Part shown: piece after piece, positions 8,986 to 16,112 of the stretch | Position numbering within the stretch: position 1 is the first letter of the stretch | Layout: every line of letters begins with the position of its first letter | Assembly (NCBI RefSeq): GCF_014203365.1 | Contig: NZ_JACHIS010000001.1 | Span: 5,580,001-5,644,000, forward strand | Reading direction: 5' to 3' | From: Actinoalloteichus hymeniacidonis | GTDB lineage: Bacteria; Actinomycetota; Actinomycetes; Mycobacteriales; Pseudonocardiaceae | DNA: 64,000 nucleotides | The notes under the pieces: model-generated | What the model was told of the DNA's origin: nothing | Database searches by the model: none | The model's input: only the letters and a program-made list of their open reading frames with translations | Position numbers and translations under genes: made by a program

Positions 8986-10185
8986 ATGCGCCATCGCATC
9001 GTTGTCCTGGGGGCCGGATACGCCGGGGCCTTCGCCGCCGGATACCTCGCCCGTCACCTTCACCCCGACGACTTCGACATCACCGCCGTCAACGCCGAAT
9101 CCCACTTCGTCGAGCGGATGCGCCTGCACCAGCTCGCCGCAGGCCAGGATGCGCCCCGCCATGAATTGGCGAAGGTGTTCGCAGGCACGAGCCTCCGGCT
9201 GCGAGTGGCGCGTGTCACCGCCGTCGATGTCGAGCACCGAATCGTCACCGTCGAAGACCGTGCTGGCACCGAACGACTCGAGTACGACACCCTCCTCTAC
9301 TCGCTCGGCAGCACCACCGCCGACCACGGCGTCCCCGGCGTGGCCGAACACGCCTTCCATATCGCCGAACGGCAGCCGACACTGCGATTGCGTCGCAGGC
9401 TGGGCGAGCTGGCCGAGAATGGAAGGGTGCTGGTGGTGGGCGGCAATCTGACCGCGATCGAGGCCGCTACCGAGATCGTCGAGGCTCACCCCGAACTACA
9501 GGTCACCCTCGCAACCAGCGGCGAGCTGGGCGGCTGGCTGAGCCCGAAGGCTCGCCGTCATCTGTTTCGTGCCTTCGACCGATTCGGCATCACAGTGCAC
9601 GAGCACACCACCATCGGCCGGGTCGAGGCCACGGGGGCCGTCGCCTCCGATGGCACGACCCTCGCTTCCGACGCGACCGTGTGGGCGGCGGGTTTCTCCG
9701 TCCATCCCATCGCCGCCGCGAGCGGTCTTGATGTCGAACACGATGGCAGGATCACCGTCGACCGTCTGATGCGCTCGGTCTCGCACCCCGAGGTCTACGC
9801 CGCCGGTGACAGCGTCCATGCCGTCGGCGATAACGGCAGTCCGCTGCCGATGTCGTGCGCTTCGGCGGGATTCACCGCCAGGCAGGCAACGGCCGCGATC
9901 GTCGGGGACCTGACCGGTCGGAAGATCTCGAAGATCCCGATGGCATACCTCGGAAACTGCCTCAGCCTCGGACAACGGGATGCGATCTTCCAGGCGGTCG
10001 ATGGCGAGGCGCACTCGAGGTCCTGGTCTCTCCGGGGCCGGCCTGCCGCGCGTCTCAAGGCTGGAGTGCTCAAGAACGTCGTGTGGAGCACCTGCCATCC
10101 GACCTACGGGCTGCCGAGCCGCAAACTCCGGCTGACCACCGCGGATCGTTCGGTCGGCCGCGATAGGCACGCAGAGTCGCTCTGA
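8986..10185 (+). CDS. FAD/NAD(P)-binding oxidoreductase, NDH-2-like
   Basis: A pyridine-nucleotide-disulphide-type flavoprotein of 399 residues. The first dinucleotide site is VVLGAGYAGAFAAGYL (about residues 6-21), the second is VLVVGGNLTAIEAATE (about 146-161), and the C-terminal FAD-contact motif VYAAGDSVHAVG lies near 270. This resembles type II NADH dehydrogenases and related quinone reductases, but no membrane anchor is evident. The start at 8986 is preceded by AGGAG at 7 bases. The stop overlaps the start of the ECF sigma gene (TGATG), and ECF41 sigma factors are known to be encoded beside oxidoreductases of this kind, so it is probably the regulated target. The substrate is unknown. 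Confidence 0.82.
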   Translation: MRHRIVVLGAGYAGAFAAGYLARHLHPDDFDITAVNAESHFVERMRLHQLAAGQDAPRHELAKVFAGTSLRLRVARVTAVDVEHRIVTVEDRAGTERLEYDTLLYSLGSTTADHGVPGVAEHAFHIAERQPTLRLRRRLGELAENGRVLVVGGNLTAIEAATEIVEAHPELQVTLATSGELGGWLSPKARRHLFRAFDRFGITVHEHTTIGRVEATGAVASDGTTLASDATVWAAGFSVHPIAAASGLDVEHDGRITVDRLMRSVSHPEVYAAGDSVHAVGDNGSPLPMSCASAGFTARQATAAIVGDLTGRKISKIPMAYLGNCLSLGQRDAIFQAVDGEAHSRSWSLRGRPAARLKAGVLKNVVWSTCHPTYGLPSRKLRLTTADRSVGRDRHAESL

Positions 10186-11117
10186 TGGACACTGCTCACC
10201 TGGGGTATTTCGAGGTCAACCGGGATCGGTTGGCCTCGATTGCCTACCGACTGCTCGGCTCGGCCGCCGATGCCGAGGACGCCGTGCAAGACGCATTCCT
10301 GCGCTGGCAGTGCGCAGACCGATCACACATCGAGGTACCCGAGGCGTGGCTGACCAAGGTAGTCACCAATCTGTCTCTCGACCGCCTCCGGTCGGCGCAG
10401 CTGCGGCACGAGCGCGCGGTCGGCGACTGGCTGCCCGAACCACTCCTGGACGGTGACCCGATGCTGGGCCCGGCCGACACCGTCGAACAGCGGGAGTCGG
10501 TGACGCTGGCGGTGCTGGTGCTCTTGGAGAGCCTGACGCCGATCGAGCGGGCGGTCTATGTTCTCCGCGAGGCCTTCTCCCATAGCCATGCCGAGATCGC
10601 CACGATCCTCGACATCACCGAGTCCGCGAGCCAACAGCACACCCACCGGGCTCGACGTCATGTCGCCACCAAGCGGACCCTCGGTGCAGTCGACGGTGCC
10701 GCCGCGCGCCGCATCGTCGAGGCCTTCGTCAACGCCGCCGCCTCGGGCGACACCGAACGCCTGGTGGCGTTGTTGACCGACGACGCGACCGCGATCGCCG
10801 ACGGGGCCAACTGGACCACGAAATTCACCCGTTACTCGGTTCCCGATCGAATCGCCGCAGCCATACGCGCCAACTTCAAGCCGACTCCGGCGAGGCGAAA
10901 GCTGCTGGGCGGCGCCCCGGCCATCCACGCCGCCGTGGTCAACGGCTCCCCCGCACTGGTCGTGACACTCGAAGATCGGGTGCGCGGGCTCGCCGTTCTG
11001 GAGATGCGCGACGGCAAGGTCTCGGCCGTGCGCAGCATGGGAACCACCGCCCGTTTCGGTCGGCTCATCAAGGAATGGCGCCGACGCGAACACGACGCGC
11101 CCCTCATGGAATGGTGA
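10185..11117 (+). CDS. ECF41-family RNA polymerase sigma factor (SigJ-like)
   Basis: A 310-residue sigma factor that lacks a separate anti-sigma gene and instead carries a fused C-terminal regulatory domain. Region 2 includes AYRLLGSAADAEDAVQDAFL (about residues 21-40). The WLPEP motif that marks ECF41 lies at about 84-88. Region 4 (SLTPIERAVYVLREAF, then the HTH) spans about 110-165. The last 130 residues form a SnoaL-like domain. In ECF41 this domain usually holds a DGGGK motif; here the matching place reads ADGANWTTK, a clear deviation. The gene starts one base inside the upstream flavoprotein stop. Autoregulation is suggested by the promoter-like site at 8927. Confidence 0.87.
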   Translation: MDTAHLGYFEVNRDRLASIAYRLLGSAADAEDAVQDAFLRWQCADRSHIEVPEAWLTKVVTNLSLDRLRSAQLRHERAVGDWLPEPLLDGDPMLGPADTVEQRESVTLAVLVLLESLTPIERAVYVLREAFSHSHAEIATILDITESASQQHTHRARRHVATKRTLGAVDGAAARRIVEAFVNAAASGDTERLVALLTDDATAIADGANWTTKFTRYSVPDRIAAAIRANFKPTPARRKLLGGAPAIHAAVVNGSPALVVTLEDRVRGLAVLEMRDGKVSAVRSMGTTARFGRLIKEWRRREHDAPLMEW

Positions 11118-11152
11118 TTCTTATGTCCCCTGCCAGCGTGTTTCCGCCGGTC

Positions 11153-11713
11153 TCAGCGGTAGGCGCGGCGTGGCCGGCGCTCGGAACGGAAGACCAACAG
11201 CCCCAGCGGTACTACATCGCACCGGTACCGCAGCGGCGTGGCTGGCACCGATAACGAGCCGATCAGGCAGGCAACGCAGGGCGCGCCGTCGCCGGGAACG
11301 AGCCGTTCCAGGCCGTCGCCGAGGCGGAATGTCGTGCCACACAGGGCAACGAGGCGGGTTGCGGTGACGCCATCGGCGGGCACGATATGCACCTGAACTT
11401 CCCCGGATCTGCGGACGAACCAGCGGACCGCGTCATCGGAGGCCGGCGGATCGACTTCGCCGAGGTGGATGGCTCGGCAGTCGTGACAGTCCTCGACATG
11501 GGTACTGGGGATTCCCGGCTCGACCTCGGCGGGTGGTGGACCGAACAGGACCCCGGCTCCGCAGAGCGCGATTGCCCGGTCGCCGTCAATGGGCAGCAGT
11601 TCGCCCGCGTCGACGAAAACCTTGTGTCGTTGCAGGATCAGCCCTGCTTCCGGCGCCGCGACCTGATCGATCAGCAGAGGTTCGCCTGCGGTGTCGGCCG
11701 GCAGCTCGCTCAT
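11153..11713 (-). CDS. Hypothetical Cys-motif protein, last of five overlapping genes
   Basis: A 186-residue soluble protein that I do not recognise. It has two similar halves, each with a conserved LCG plus a C-x-x-C pair: ALCGAGVLFG ... CHDCRAIH (about residues 49-84), and ALCGTTFRLG ... CVACLIG (about 123-151). Such paired cysteines suggest zinc binding. The half-to-half likeness suggests an internal duplication. Its ATG at 11713 overlaps the stop of the 34-residue gene upstream by four bases, so it is translationally coupled to the operon. No signal peptide or membrane segment is visible. Confidence 0.6.
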   Translation of the reverse strand: MSELPADTAGEPLLIDQVAAPEAGLILQRHKVFVDAGELLPIDGDRAIALCGAGVLFGPPPAEVEPGIPSTHVEDCHDCRAIHLGEVDPPASDDAVRWFVRRSGEVQVHIVPADGVTATRLVALCGTTFRLGDGLERLVPGDGAPCVACLIGSLSVPATPLRYRCDVVPLGLLVFRSERRPRRAYR

Positions 11714-11814
11714 CGGGTCACCGCCGCATGCAGATAGGGACGCACTCGGGCGGCCCGGAGTTGTCGGACCGTGCCGACGACGAAGAACGTGGTGATCGTG
11801 GGTTCGGGTTTCAT
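11710..11814 (-). CDS. Very small protein (34 aa), operon member
   Basis: A 35-codon frame starting MKPEPTITTFFVVGTVRQLR and ending HAAVTR. It is unusually well framed: its ATG at 11814 overlaps the stop of the upstream 88-residue gene (ATGA), and its own TGA overlaps the ATG of the next gene. These two four-base junctions are the main evidence that it is real. There is no recognised domain; the first half is hydrophobic and the second half basic. It could be a short peptide, or a coupling device that delivers ribosomes to the last gene. Confidence 0.55.
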   Translation of the reverse strand: MKPEPTITTFFVVGTVRQLRAARVRPYLHAAVTR

Positions 11815-12077
11815 CGGATCACCGCCCGCGCACGACGAATCGGCACGATGACCGTGCCGGTCTCCGCTGGTCTATCGAGGACGGAACATGCGGGGCACGG
11901 TTGGTCCTCGTAGTAGCACTCTTCGATCGGCCACCGGTTGAGTGCGACGAAACGAGATCCCCCGCACGCAGGCCACACCACCACCGAGCCGTCCCGCTGT
12001 TCGCTTCGACCAAGGTGGGTATCGCCCATCTGTACCGAACGAACGAACCACCAGGGCGCATGGAACGGATCGCTCAT
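11811..12077 (-). CDS. Hypothetical 88-aa Cys-rich protein
   Basis: Start ATG at 12077 (MSDPFHAPWWFVRSVQMGD), chosen because it forms an ATGA overlap with the gene upstream; the open frame continues back to 12236 without need. The product has WPACGGSRFVALN at about residues 34-46 and then CYYEDQPCPACSVLD at about 52-66, a cysteine pattern that could bind a metal. The family is unknown to me. The neighbours on both sides overlap by four bases, so it is made from the same leftward message. Confidence 0.6.
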   Translation of the reverse strand: MSDPFHAPWWFVRSVQMGDTHLGRSEQRDGSVVVWPACGGSRFVALNRWPIEECYYEDQPCPACSVLDRPAETGTVIVPIRRARAVIR

Positions 12078-12559
12078 CCTCGGCCCCCGTTTCCAGCGGT
12101 GGCCACGATGGCGCTGGCTTGAGGAGAACCCGACTCCGGCCCATGTTCCGCAGCGTTTTCGGCACGCAACAACGTGATCGAGTCGGCCAGCGCGAAACCA
12201 GCCTGTGGGACGTCGTCGAACAGAATGCGCCAGCAACCGATCGGCTGTGCGGTCCCGAGAATCGCTAGATCGACATGCTGAGCGGTCGGGGTCACGACCA
12301 GGTGCCGCCCGACCAATCCGCTGCCCACCGCGGGCAGTTCGATCGGCCGACCTTGCGGGCGCAGCGCGGCAAGTAGCCGGCGAGCATCGGTGACGGTGAG
12401 TGCCACCAACACCGGAGTCAACGGCCTGCGAGTCGCCTCGATCAACACGTGGTCCCGCGCTCGATTGCAGCTGACCACCAGCGATTCCCGCTTCTCGACG
12501 ATGCCCTGCAACCGCGCGGGCACCGACACCGACCAGTCGGCCGGATCACGAAACCTCAC
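12074..12559 (-). CDS. Hypothetical protein, second gene of overlapping operon
   Basis: About 161 residues starting at the GTG at 12559, which overlaps the upstream stop (GTGA). The frame is open further back to 12706, but that stretch covers the neighbouring gene in another frame. The product begins RFRDPADWSVSVPARLQGIV and has a mixed alpha/beta composition with no cysteine motif, signal peptide or membrane segment. It includes VALTVTDARRLLAALRPQGR near residue 60. No function can be named. The stop overlaps the next start (ATGA). Confidence 0.58.
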   Translation of the reverse strand: MRFRDPADWSVSVPARLQGIVEKRESLVVSCNRARDHVLIEATRRPLTPVLVALTVTDARRLLAALRPQGRPIELPAVGSGLVGRHLVVTPTAQHVDLAILGTAQPIGCWRILFDDVPQAGFALADSITLLRAENAAEHGPESGSPQASAIVATAGNGGRG

Positions 12560-12765
12560 GACCGCACCCCCACCGGCACGCCGCCCACCAGCACTGGGCG
12601 ATAGCCCGACTGCTGCGCTTCCAAGGCGCAGCGCGCCAGAATCGTCATCACCGACACCGAACGCACCCGCTTCGGTGCGACTCGTTTCGGCGGCCGGTAG
12701 CCCCACCAGGCCAGCGCAAGCCCGAGGACGACCAGGGCCGAGCCGCAGGCAACCAGCGCGATCAT
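12556..12765 (-). CDS. Small single-pass membrane protein, first of operon
   Basis: A 69-residue protein starting MIALVACGSALVVLGLALAW, a single hydrophobic segment at about residues 2-22. A very basic stretch (RPPKRVAPKRVR) follows and would place the C-terminus in the cytoplasm. It begins the chain of five leftward genes joined by GTGA and three ATGA overlaps. The function is unknown. It may anchor the soluble Cys-motif products to the membrane, but that is inference from the operon only. Confidence 0.55.
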   Translation of the reverse strand: MIALVACGSALVVLGLALAWWGYRPPKRVAPKRVRSVSVMTILARCALEAQQSGYRPVLVGGVPVGVRS

Positions 12766-12933
12766 GACGCGCCGCTAACAGACGAAGCCAGAAGCCCGTT
12801 CAGTGTGTGCTTGGCGCTCCCGCCTTTGGCTCCTCGCAGGGTGATCGCGTTCCCCGAGCGGAAGCACGTTCGCTGAACGCTCTCGAATGAGCAGTACATG
12901 CACATCCTCCACAGATCGACTCCAGAGACTTAG

Positions 12934-12990
12934 TGACTCCGGAGTCAGTATCCAGTTGCGGAGTCGGTGGATACAATTCCCCAATTGGGG
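12934..12990. promoter_or_regulatory. Two palindromes in front of the XRE gene
   Basis: TGACTCCGGAGTCA (12934-12947) is a perfect 14-base palindrome; extra half sites GACTCC and GGAGTC flank it. CCCCAATTGGGG (12979-12990) is a perfect 12-base palindrome. Both lie between the divergent five-gene operon and the XRE regulator and are candidate operators for it. Confidence 0.5.
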
Positions 12991-13029
12991 GAGACTCAAC
13001 GGACTATGGAGCGCCCGTACGCTCGTCCC

Positions 13030-13869
13030 ATGGCCACGCCGAAGTCCCTGGCACTCGCGAATGAGTTGCGTCGTCACCGAGAAGCTGCGGGCGCCAGTGC
13101 GCGACAACTGTCGCTCCAAGCTGGGCTATCGCACTCGACGGTCGCGCGATGGGAATCCAACGTTCGAGCGCCCAGCCCGACTGACCTCGCTGCGGTTCTA
13201 GCTCTACTCGGCGTGGATGCAACAACCCGCGACGAGTTGATCGCCATGGCGACAGACGTCGATGGCCGCCAGTGGGTCGCAACGGGGTTGCCCGAGCAAG
13301 CACGTGCGCTACGCGCGCTGCTCGAAGCGGAACGCGACGCGTGCCGGGTCGTCACCGTCGCGCCGTTGCTAGTCCCCGGAATGTTGCAGACTTCCGACTA
13401 CGCGAGGGCTATCTTCACCGCGGGCGATGTGCCCGACGAAGAGATTGAGACTCGTGTCCGAACGAGGGTTGGACGGCGCGAAAACTTCACCGGTCGACGC
13501 GCCACCGAACTGGTAGCCATCCTCGGCGAGGCCGCGCTGCGGCGACCAATCGGTGGCCCGGAGACACAGATTGATCAGCTCTACGCCCTTATAGACCTCG
13601 CGGATCTACCCGCCGTCGATCTTCGTGTCATCGCGCTCTCCTGTCCGTGGAGCCCGGACTTGGAAGGCGCGTTCGATCTGTTCGACTTCCCGGATGACCG
13701 GGACTCGGTCGTCTGCGTTGAGCACCGACGGAGTTCGCTGTTCCTGCATGAACGTCGTGATGTTGACGCATACCGAGCCGCAGTCGCTAACGTCATGAAT
13801 GTGGCGATGAGCCCGGTGGACTCGACCGGTCTCATCGGCGACATCATCAAGGAGATGGAGAAACCATGA
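13030..13869 (+). CDS. XRE-family regulator with DUF5753 domain
   Basis: A 279-residue regulator. The N-terminal Cro/CI-type helix-turn-helix lies at about residues 8-60 (LRRHREAAGASARQLSLQAG then STVARWESN). The rest is a DUF5753 domain, with the typical PLLVPGMLQTSDYARA near residue 117 and a C-terminal half rich in Asp/Glu. Such proteins occur in large numbers in filamentous actinomycetes, paired with a DUF397 protein (WhiJ-like arrangement), and are thought to tune developmental or antibiotic genes. The start ATG at 13030 fits the domain; the frame is open back to 12967. Its stop overlaps the DUF397 start (ATGA). Confidence 0.88.
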   Translation: MATPKSLALANELRRHREAAGASARQLSLQAGLSHSTVARWESNVRAPSPTDLAAVLALLGVDATTRDELIAMATDVDGRQWVATGLPEQARALRALLEAERDACRVVTVAPLLVPGMLQTSDYARAIFTAGDVPDEEIETRVRTRVGRRENFTGRRATELVAILGEAALRRPIGGPETQIDQLYALIDLADLPAVDLRVIALSCPWSPDLEGAFDLFDFPDDRDSVVCVEHRRSSLFLHERRDVDAYRAAVANVMNVAMSPVDSTGLIGDIIKEMEKP

Positions 13870-14066
13870 CGACGCAACCGCACAACCTCCCCATCTGGCG
13901 GAAGTCGAGCCGGTCCGAGAACGGCGGCAACTGCGTCGAGATCGGCCACGCGCCCGGCCTCGTCGGCATCCGCGACACCAAGAACAGAGCTGGCGGCACC
14001 CTCCACGTCGATCCAGCGACCTTCGGCGCGTTCGTGCTCTCGATCAAGGCCAACCGGCTCGGCTGA
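13866..14066 (+). CDS. DUF397 domain protein, partner of the XRE regulator
   Basis: A 66-residue protein with the family pattern WRKSSRSENGGNCVEI near the start and VGIRDTKN in the middle. DUF397 proteins are small, acidic or neutral, and nearly always sit next to an XRE/DUF5753 gene, probably modulating it by direct contact. The gene overlaps the XRE stop by four bases, so the pair is made together. Confidence 0.88.
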   Translation: MTTQPHNLPIWRKSSRSENGGNCVEIGHAPGLVGIRDTKNRAGGTLHVDPATFGAFVLSIKANRLG

Positions 14067-14083
14067 GGTCTGCGCGTAGTCGA

Positions 14084-14119
14084 GGCGGCGCCGCAGCGAG
14101 GAGAACCTGCGGCGTCGCC
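14084..14119. terminator. Hairpin between convergent genes
   Basis: GGCGGCGCCGCAG (14084-14096) pairs with CTGCGGCGTCGCC (14107-14119) at 12 of 13 positions with a 10-base loop. It follows the DUF397 stop by 17 bases and faces the immunity-gene operon from the right. No T-run is present, so it is a probable bidirectional terminator only. Confidence 0.45.
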
Positions 14120-14205
14120 CGGGAGCGCGCGATATACGAGGTACGCAGCGGCGTTCTGAGCATGGCCCAATCTAGATTGAGGCCCCGCCCGACTCCGCCT
14201 TACAA

Positions 14206-14568
14206 TCAGAAGACACAATCCCCTGCGGGGATAACACCATGAGCCCGATAATAGACCCGGCCAATTATCGGCGACTCAAGCTTCAGTCGCCCAGCAAGCT
14301 TCCGCCCCCTTTCAAGCCAAACCTTCTCCACCTCGGGCGAGGCAAAGCCAGCCGTCGAAAAATCCTCCCGGTCGAAAGCACATTGGTACTCTTGATCCCA
14401 ACCCTGCAGCTCTCGAACTAGATCAGGGCCGAGTCGGAGAAATTCTATCGTCTCCTCGTCGATATAGTGATTCAAATCGTCATCAGGATCGCCACTGTCG
14501 TAGTAGAACGGCCCCTCTTCCAGGCCTACCAAGAGCGATACATCTATCAACGTCCTACCCAGATCCAT
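14206..14568 (-). CDS. Candidate immunity protein, copy 1
   Basis: A 120-residue acidic protein with no known family that I can name. It shares a long pattern with the two genes upstream: GLEEGPFYYDSGDPDDDLNH, then IDEETIEFLRLGPDLVREL, a W-D-x-E-Y/F, F-D-REDF, and a closing Gly-x-Ile-Pro-x-Gly-x-Cys. This copy is the most diverged of the three. The start ATG at 14568 has GGAG with a good spacing, and it is 15 bases past the stop of copy 2. Base composition falls to about half GC here, well below the surrounding genes, which suggests acquisition from elsewhere. Confidence 0.65.
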   Translation of the reverse strand: MDLGRTLIDVSLLVGLEEGPFYYDSGDPDDDLNHYIDEETIEFLRLGPDLVRELQGWDQEYQCAFDREDFSTAGFASPEVEKVWLERGRKLAGRLKLESPIIGRVYYRAHGVIPAGDCVF

Positions 14569-14583
14569 TTTTTCTCCGAGACT

Positions 14584-14964
14584 TCATATCATGCACGACC
14601 CCTTCGGGATGCAGCCATAGGCTTGATAATCGACCCGCGCAACCACCGGCGACTCTTGCTTGAGGCGCACGGCCAACTCTTTTCCCTTTTGAACCCAATT
14701 CTTTTCAGCCTCTTCACTCGGAAAACCGGAAGCGCGGAAATCATCGCGATTGAAAGTCTGCTGGAACTCGTCGTCCCACGCCATCAAATCTGCGACCAGC
14801 TCTGGACCAATTTGGAGGAATTGGATGGTATCTTCGTCGATCCAATGGTTCAGCGAATCCTCGGGATCTCCGTTATCGTAGTAGAAGGGACCTTCATCCC
14901 AGCCACTCAACATGGACACCACGATAGGTTCGGTCAAATCATGCAACTTCCGTCCGGGATGCAA
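14584..14964 (-). CDS. Candidate immunity protein, copy 2
   Basis: A paralogue of the neighbours; with copy 3 it shares GWDEGPFYYDNGDPEDSLNH and WIDEDT almost exactly, then a GPELV..L.AWD-E pattern, F-RDDFRASGFPS and a C-terminal G-C-I-P-x-G-S-C. The frame opens at 14964, inside the end of copy 3. By alignment with copy 3 the true start may be later, for example the TTG or GTG codons just before MLSGWDEG (about 14913-14946). It is acidic, with no membrane segment. Tandem paralogues next to a toxin-like gene are typical of immunity arrays in polymorphic-toxin loci. Confidence 0.65.
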   Translation of the reverse strand: MHPGRKLHDLTEPIVVSMLSGWDEGPFYYDNGDPEDSLNHWIDEDTIQFLQIGPELVADLMAWDDEFQQTFNRDDFRASGFPSEEAEKNWVQKGKELAVRLKQESPVVARVDYQAYGCIPKGSCMI

Positions 14965-15287
14965 CCGTTGGCCTGATAGTCAACTGCGGAAACGACCGGA
15001 GACTCGTTCTTCAACCACAAAGCCAACGCCTTCCCTCGCTCAACCCACTCCGCCTCTTTACTTGAGCTAGGAAATCCGGAAGCTCGAAAATCTTCCCTAT
15101 TGAAAGTTGCCTGATACTCGTTGTCCCACGCGACAAGCTCACGGACCAGCTCAGGCCCGATCCGCAGGAAAGCTACCGTATCCTCGTCGATCCAATGATT
15201 CAACGAATCTTCAGGATCACCGTTGTCATAGTAGAATGGACCCTCATCCCAGCCAGTCAGGATCGTCACAACCACAGCCACCTTCAT
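14934..15287 (-). CDS. Candidate immunity protein, copy 3 (toxin-proximal)
   Basis: A 117-residue acidic protein beginning 12 bases past the toxin-like gene, the normal place for a cognate immunity gene. It shares the motifs listed for copies 1 and 2 and is closest to copy 2. The ATG at 15287 has GGGGAAGG directly in front, so the GTG two codons later (15281) may be the real start. Conserved acidic residues and aromatic pairs (FYYD, HWIDED) suggest a protein that binds a basic partner. The exact immunity family is not recognised. Confidence 0.65.
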   Translation of the reverse strand: MKVAVVVTILTGWDEGPFYYDNGDPEDSLNHWIDEDTVAFLRIGPELVRELVAWDNEYQATFNREDFRASGFPSSSKEAEWVERGKALALWLKNESPVVSAVDYQANGCIPDGSCMI

Positions 15288-15299
15288 CCTTCCCCTACC

Positions 15300-16025
15300 T
15301 CAAGATCGATGCAGCCTCGCCCGGACTCTACGGCCCAGCGGCACCGGCATCGCACCAACAATAAATCCGTCGCGCACCGTGATCGCCACGCGTCGAAACC
15401 TCCCGCCATAGGCTACTTCATAAACCGGCCGATCCTGCCCTATATAGCCGACCTTAATTCCTTCCTCGAGCGCCACGAAGACCAAATTCACAATTTCGTC
15501 TCGCGAAATCCCAGACCGCTCGAAGTCTCTCACCCGAGAACGGCGAAGGATATGTTCCAATCCCCCATCTGAATGGCCCCGTTCCAACCACACCAGCCGC
15601 CCATTGCGCAGTCGTATCATGCGCACGACAGCATCGGGCTCCACGTGCATCCCTTTGCCCCGAAGCTCGTCGATCCACTCGGCGTAGTGATCCTTCACGT
15701 TATAGCCGGGCTGGCCTGACGGTAAAGCAGTTCCTGCGCCCACTTCAGCTCGTGCAAGCCCATGACCGGCGATCTCCCAACAGTAGGCGTCGATGATCTC
15801 TTGCGCGCCACGCAGCGCGGCCTCGCTCAATCGGACTTCGTCCGCCGCCGAATGCGCCAGCCGGTGGATCTGCGCCACCTGTGGCCAAATCGAACCCTTG
15901 GTAGCTCCGGCGAACACCTCGTGGCCTTCGATGATCGCCAGGTCCGCCACCGCCGTCGAGCGCAGCGCCTCGGTCAAGAGGTCATAGGCCCGCCGCAACT
16001 GCTCCACGATTTCGGTTACCGGCAC
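15300..16025 (-). CDS. Candidate polymorphic toxin with C-terminal nuclease-like domain
   Basis: About 241 residues. I chose the GTG at 16025 because AGGAGG lies six bases upstream; the frame opens at an ATG at 16043. The N-terminal ~110 residues are helical (VEQLRRAYDLLTEALRSTA, and HRLAHSAADEVRLSEAAL), like the helical lead domains of actinobacterial secreted toxins. A Gly/Pro-rich joint (GTALPSGQPGYNVKDHYAEW) follows. The C-terminal ~110 residues have the run GLEHILRRS, DFERSG, EIVNLVFVALEEG, VGYIGQDRPVYEVAYGGRF, AITVRDGFIVGAMP. This pattern recalls BECR-type RNase toxins in its H-x-L start and closing beta strands; that assignment is inference. No classical signal peptide is present, so export might use a type VII-like route. 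Three related small genes follow. Confidence 0.6.
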   Translation of the reverse strand: MPVTEIVEQLRRAYDLLTEALRSTAVADLAIIEGHEVFAGATKGSIWPQVAQIHRLAHSAADEVRLSEAALRGAQEIIDAYCWEIAGHGLARAEVGAGTALPSGQPGYNVKDHYAEWIDELRGKGMHVEPDAVVRMIRLRNGRLVWLERGHSDGGLEHILRRSRVRDFERSGISRDEIVNLVFVALEEGIKVGYIGQDRPVYEVAYGGRFRRVAITVRDGFIVGAMPVPLGRRVRARLHRS

Positions 16026-16112
16026 GACACGCCTCCTCACCATGCGTAGGCACAGTCAGAAGATTGCCAGACGGGCGACCGGTTTCGCCATCGCCGTGGC
16101 GCCTCGGTCCGC

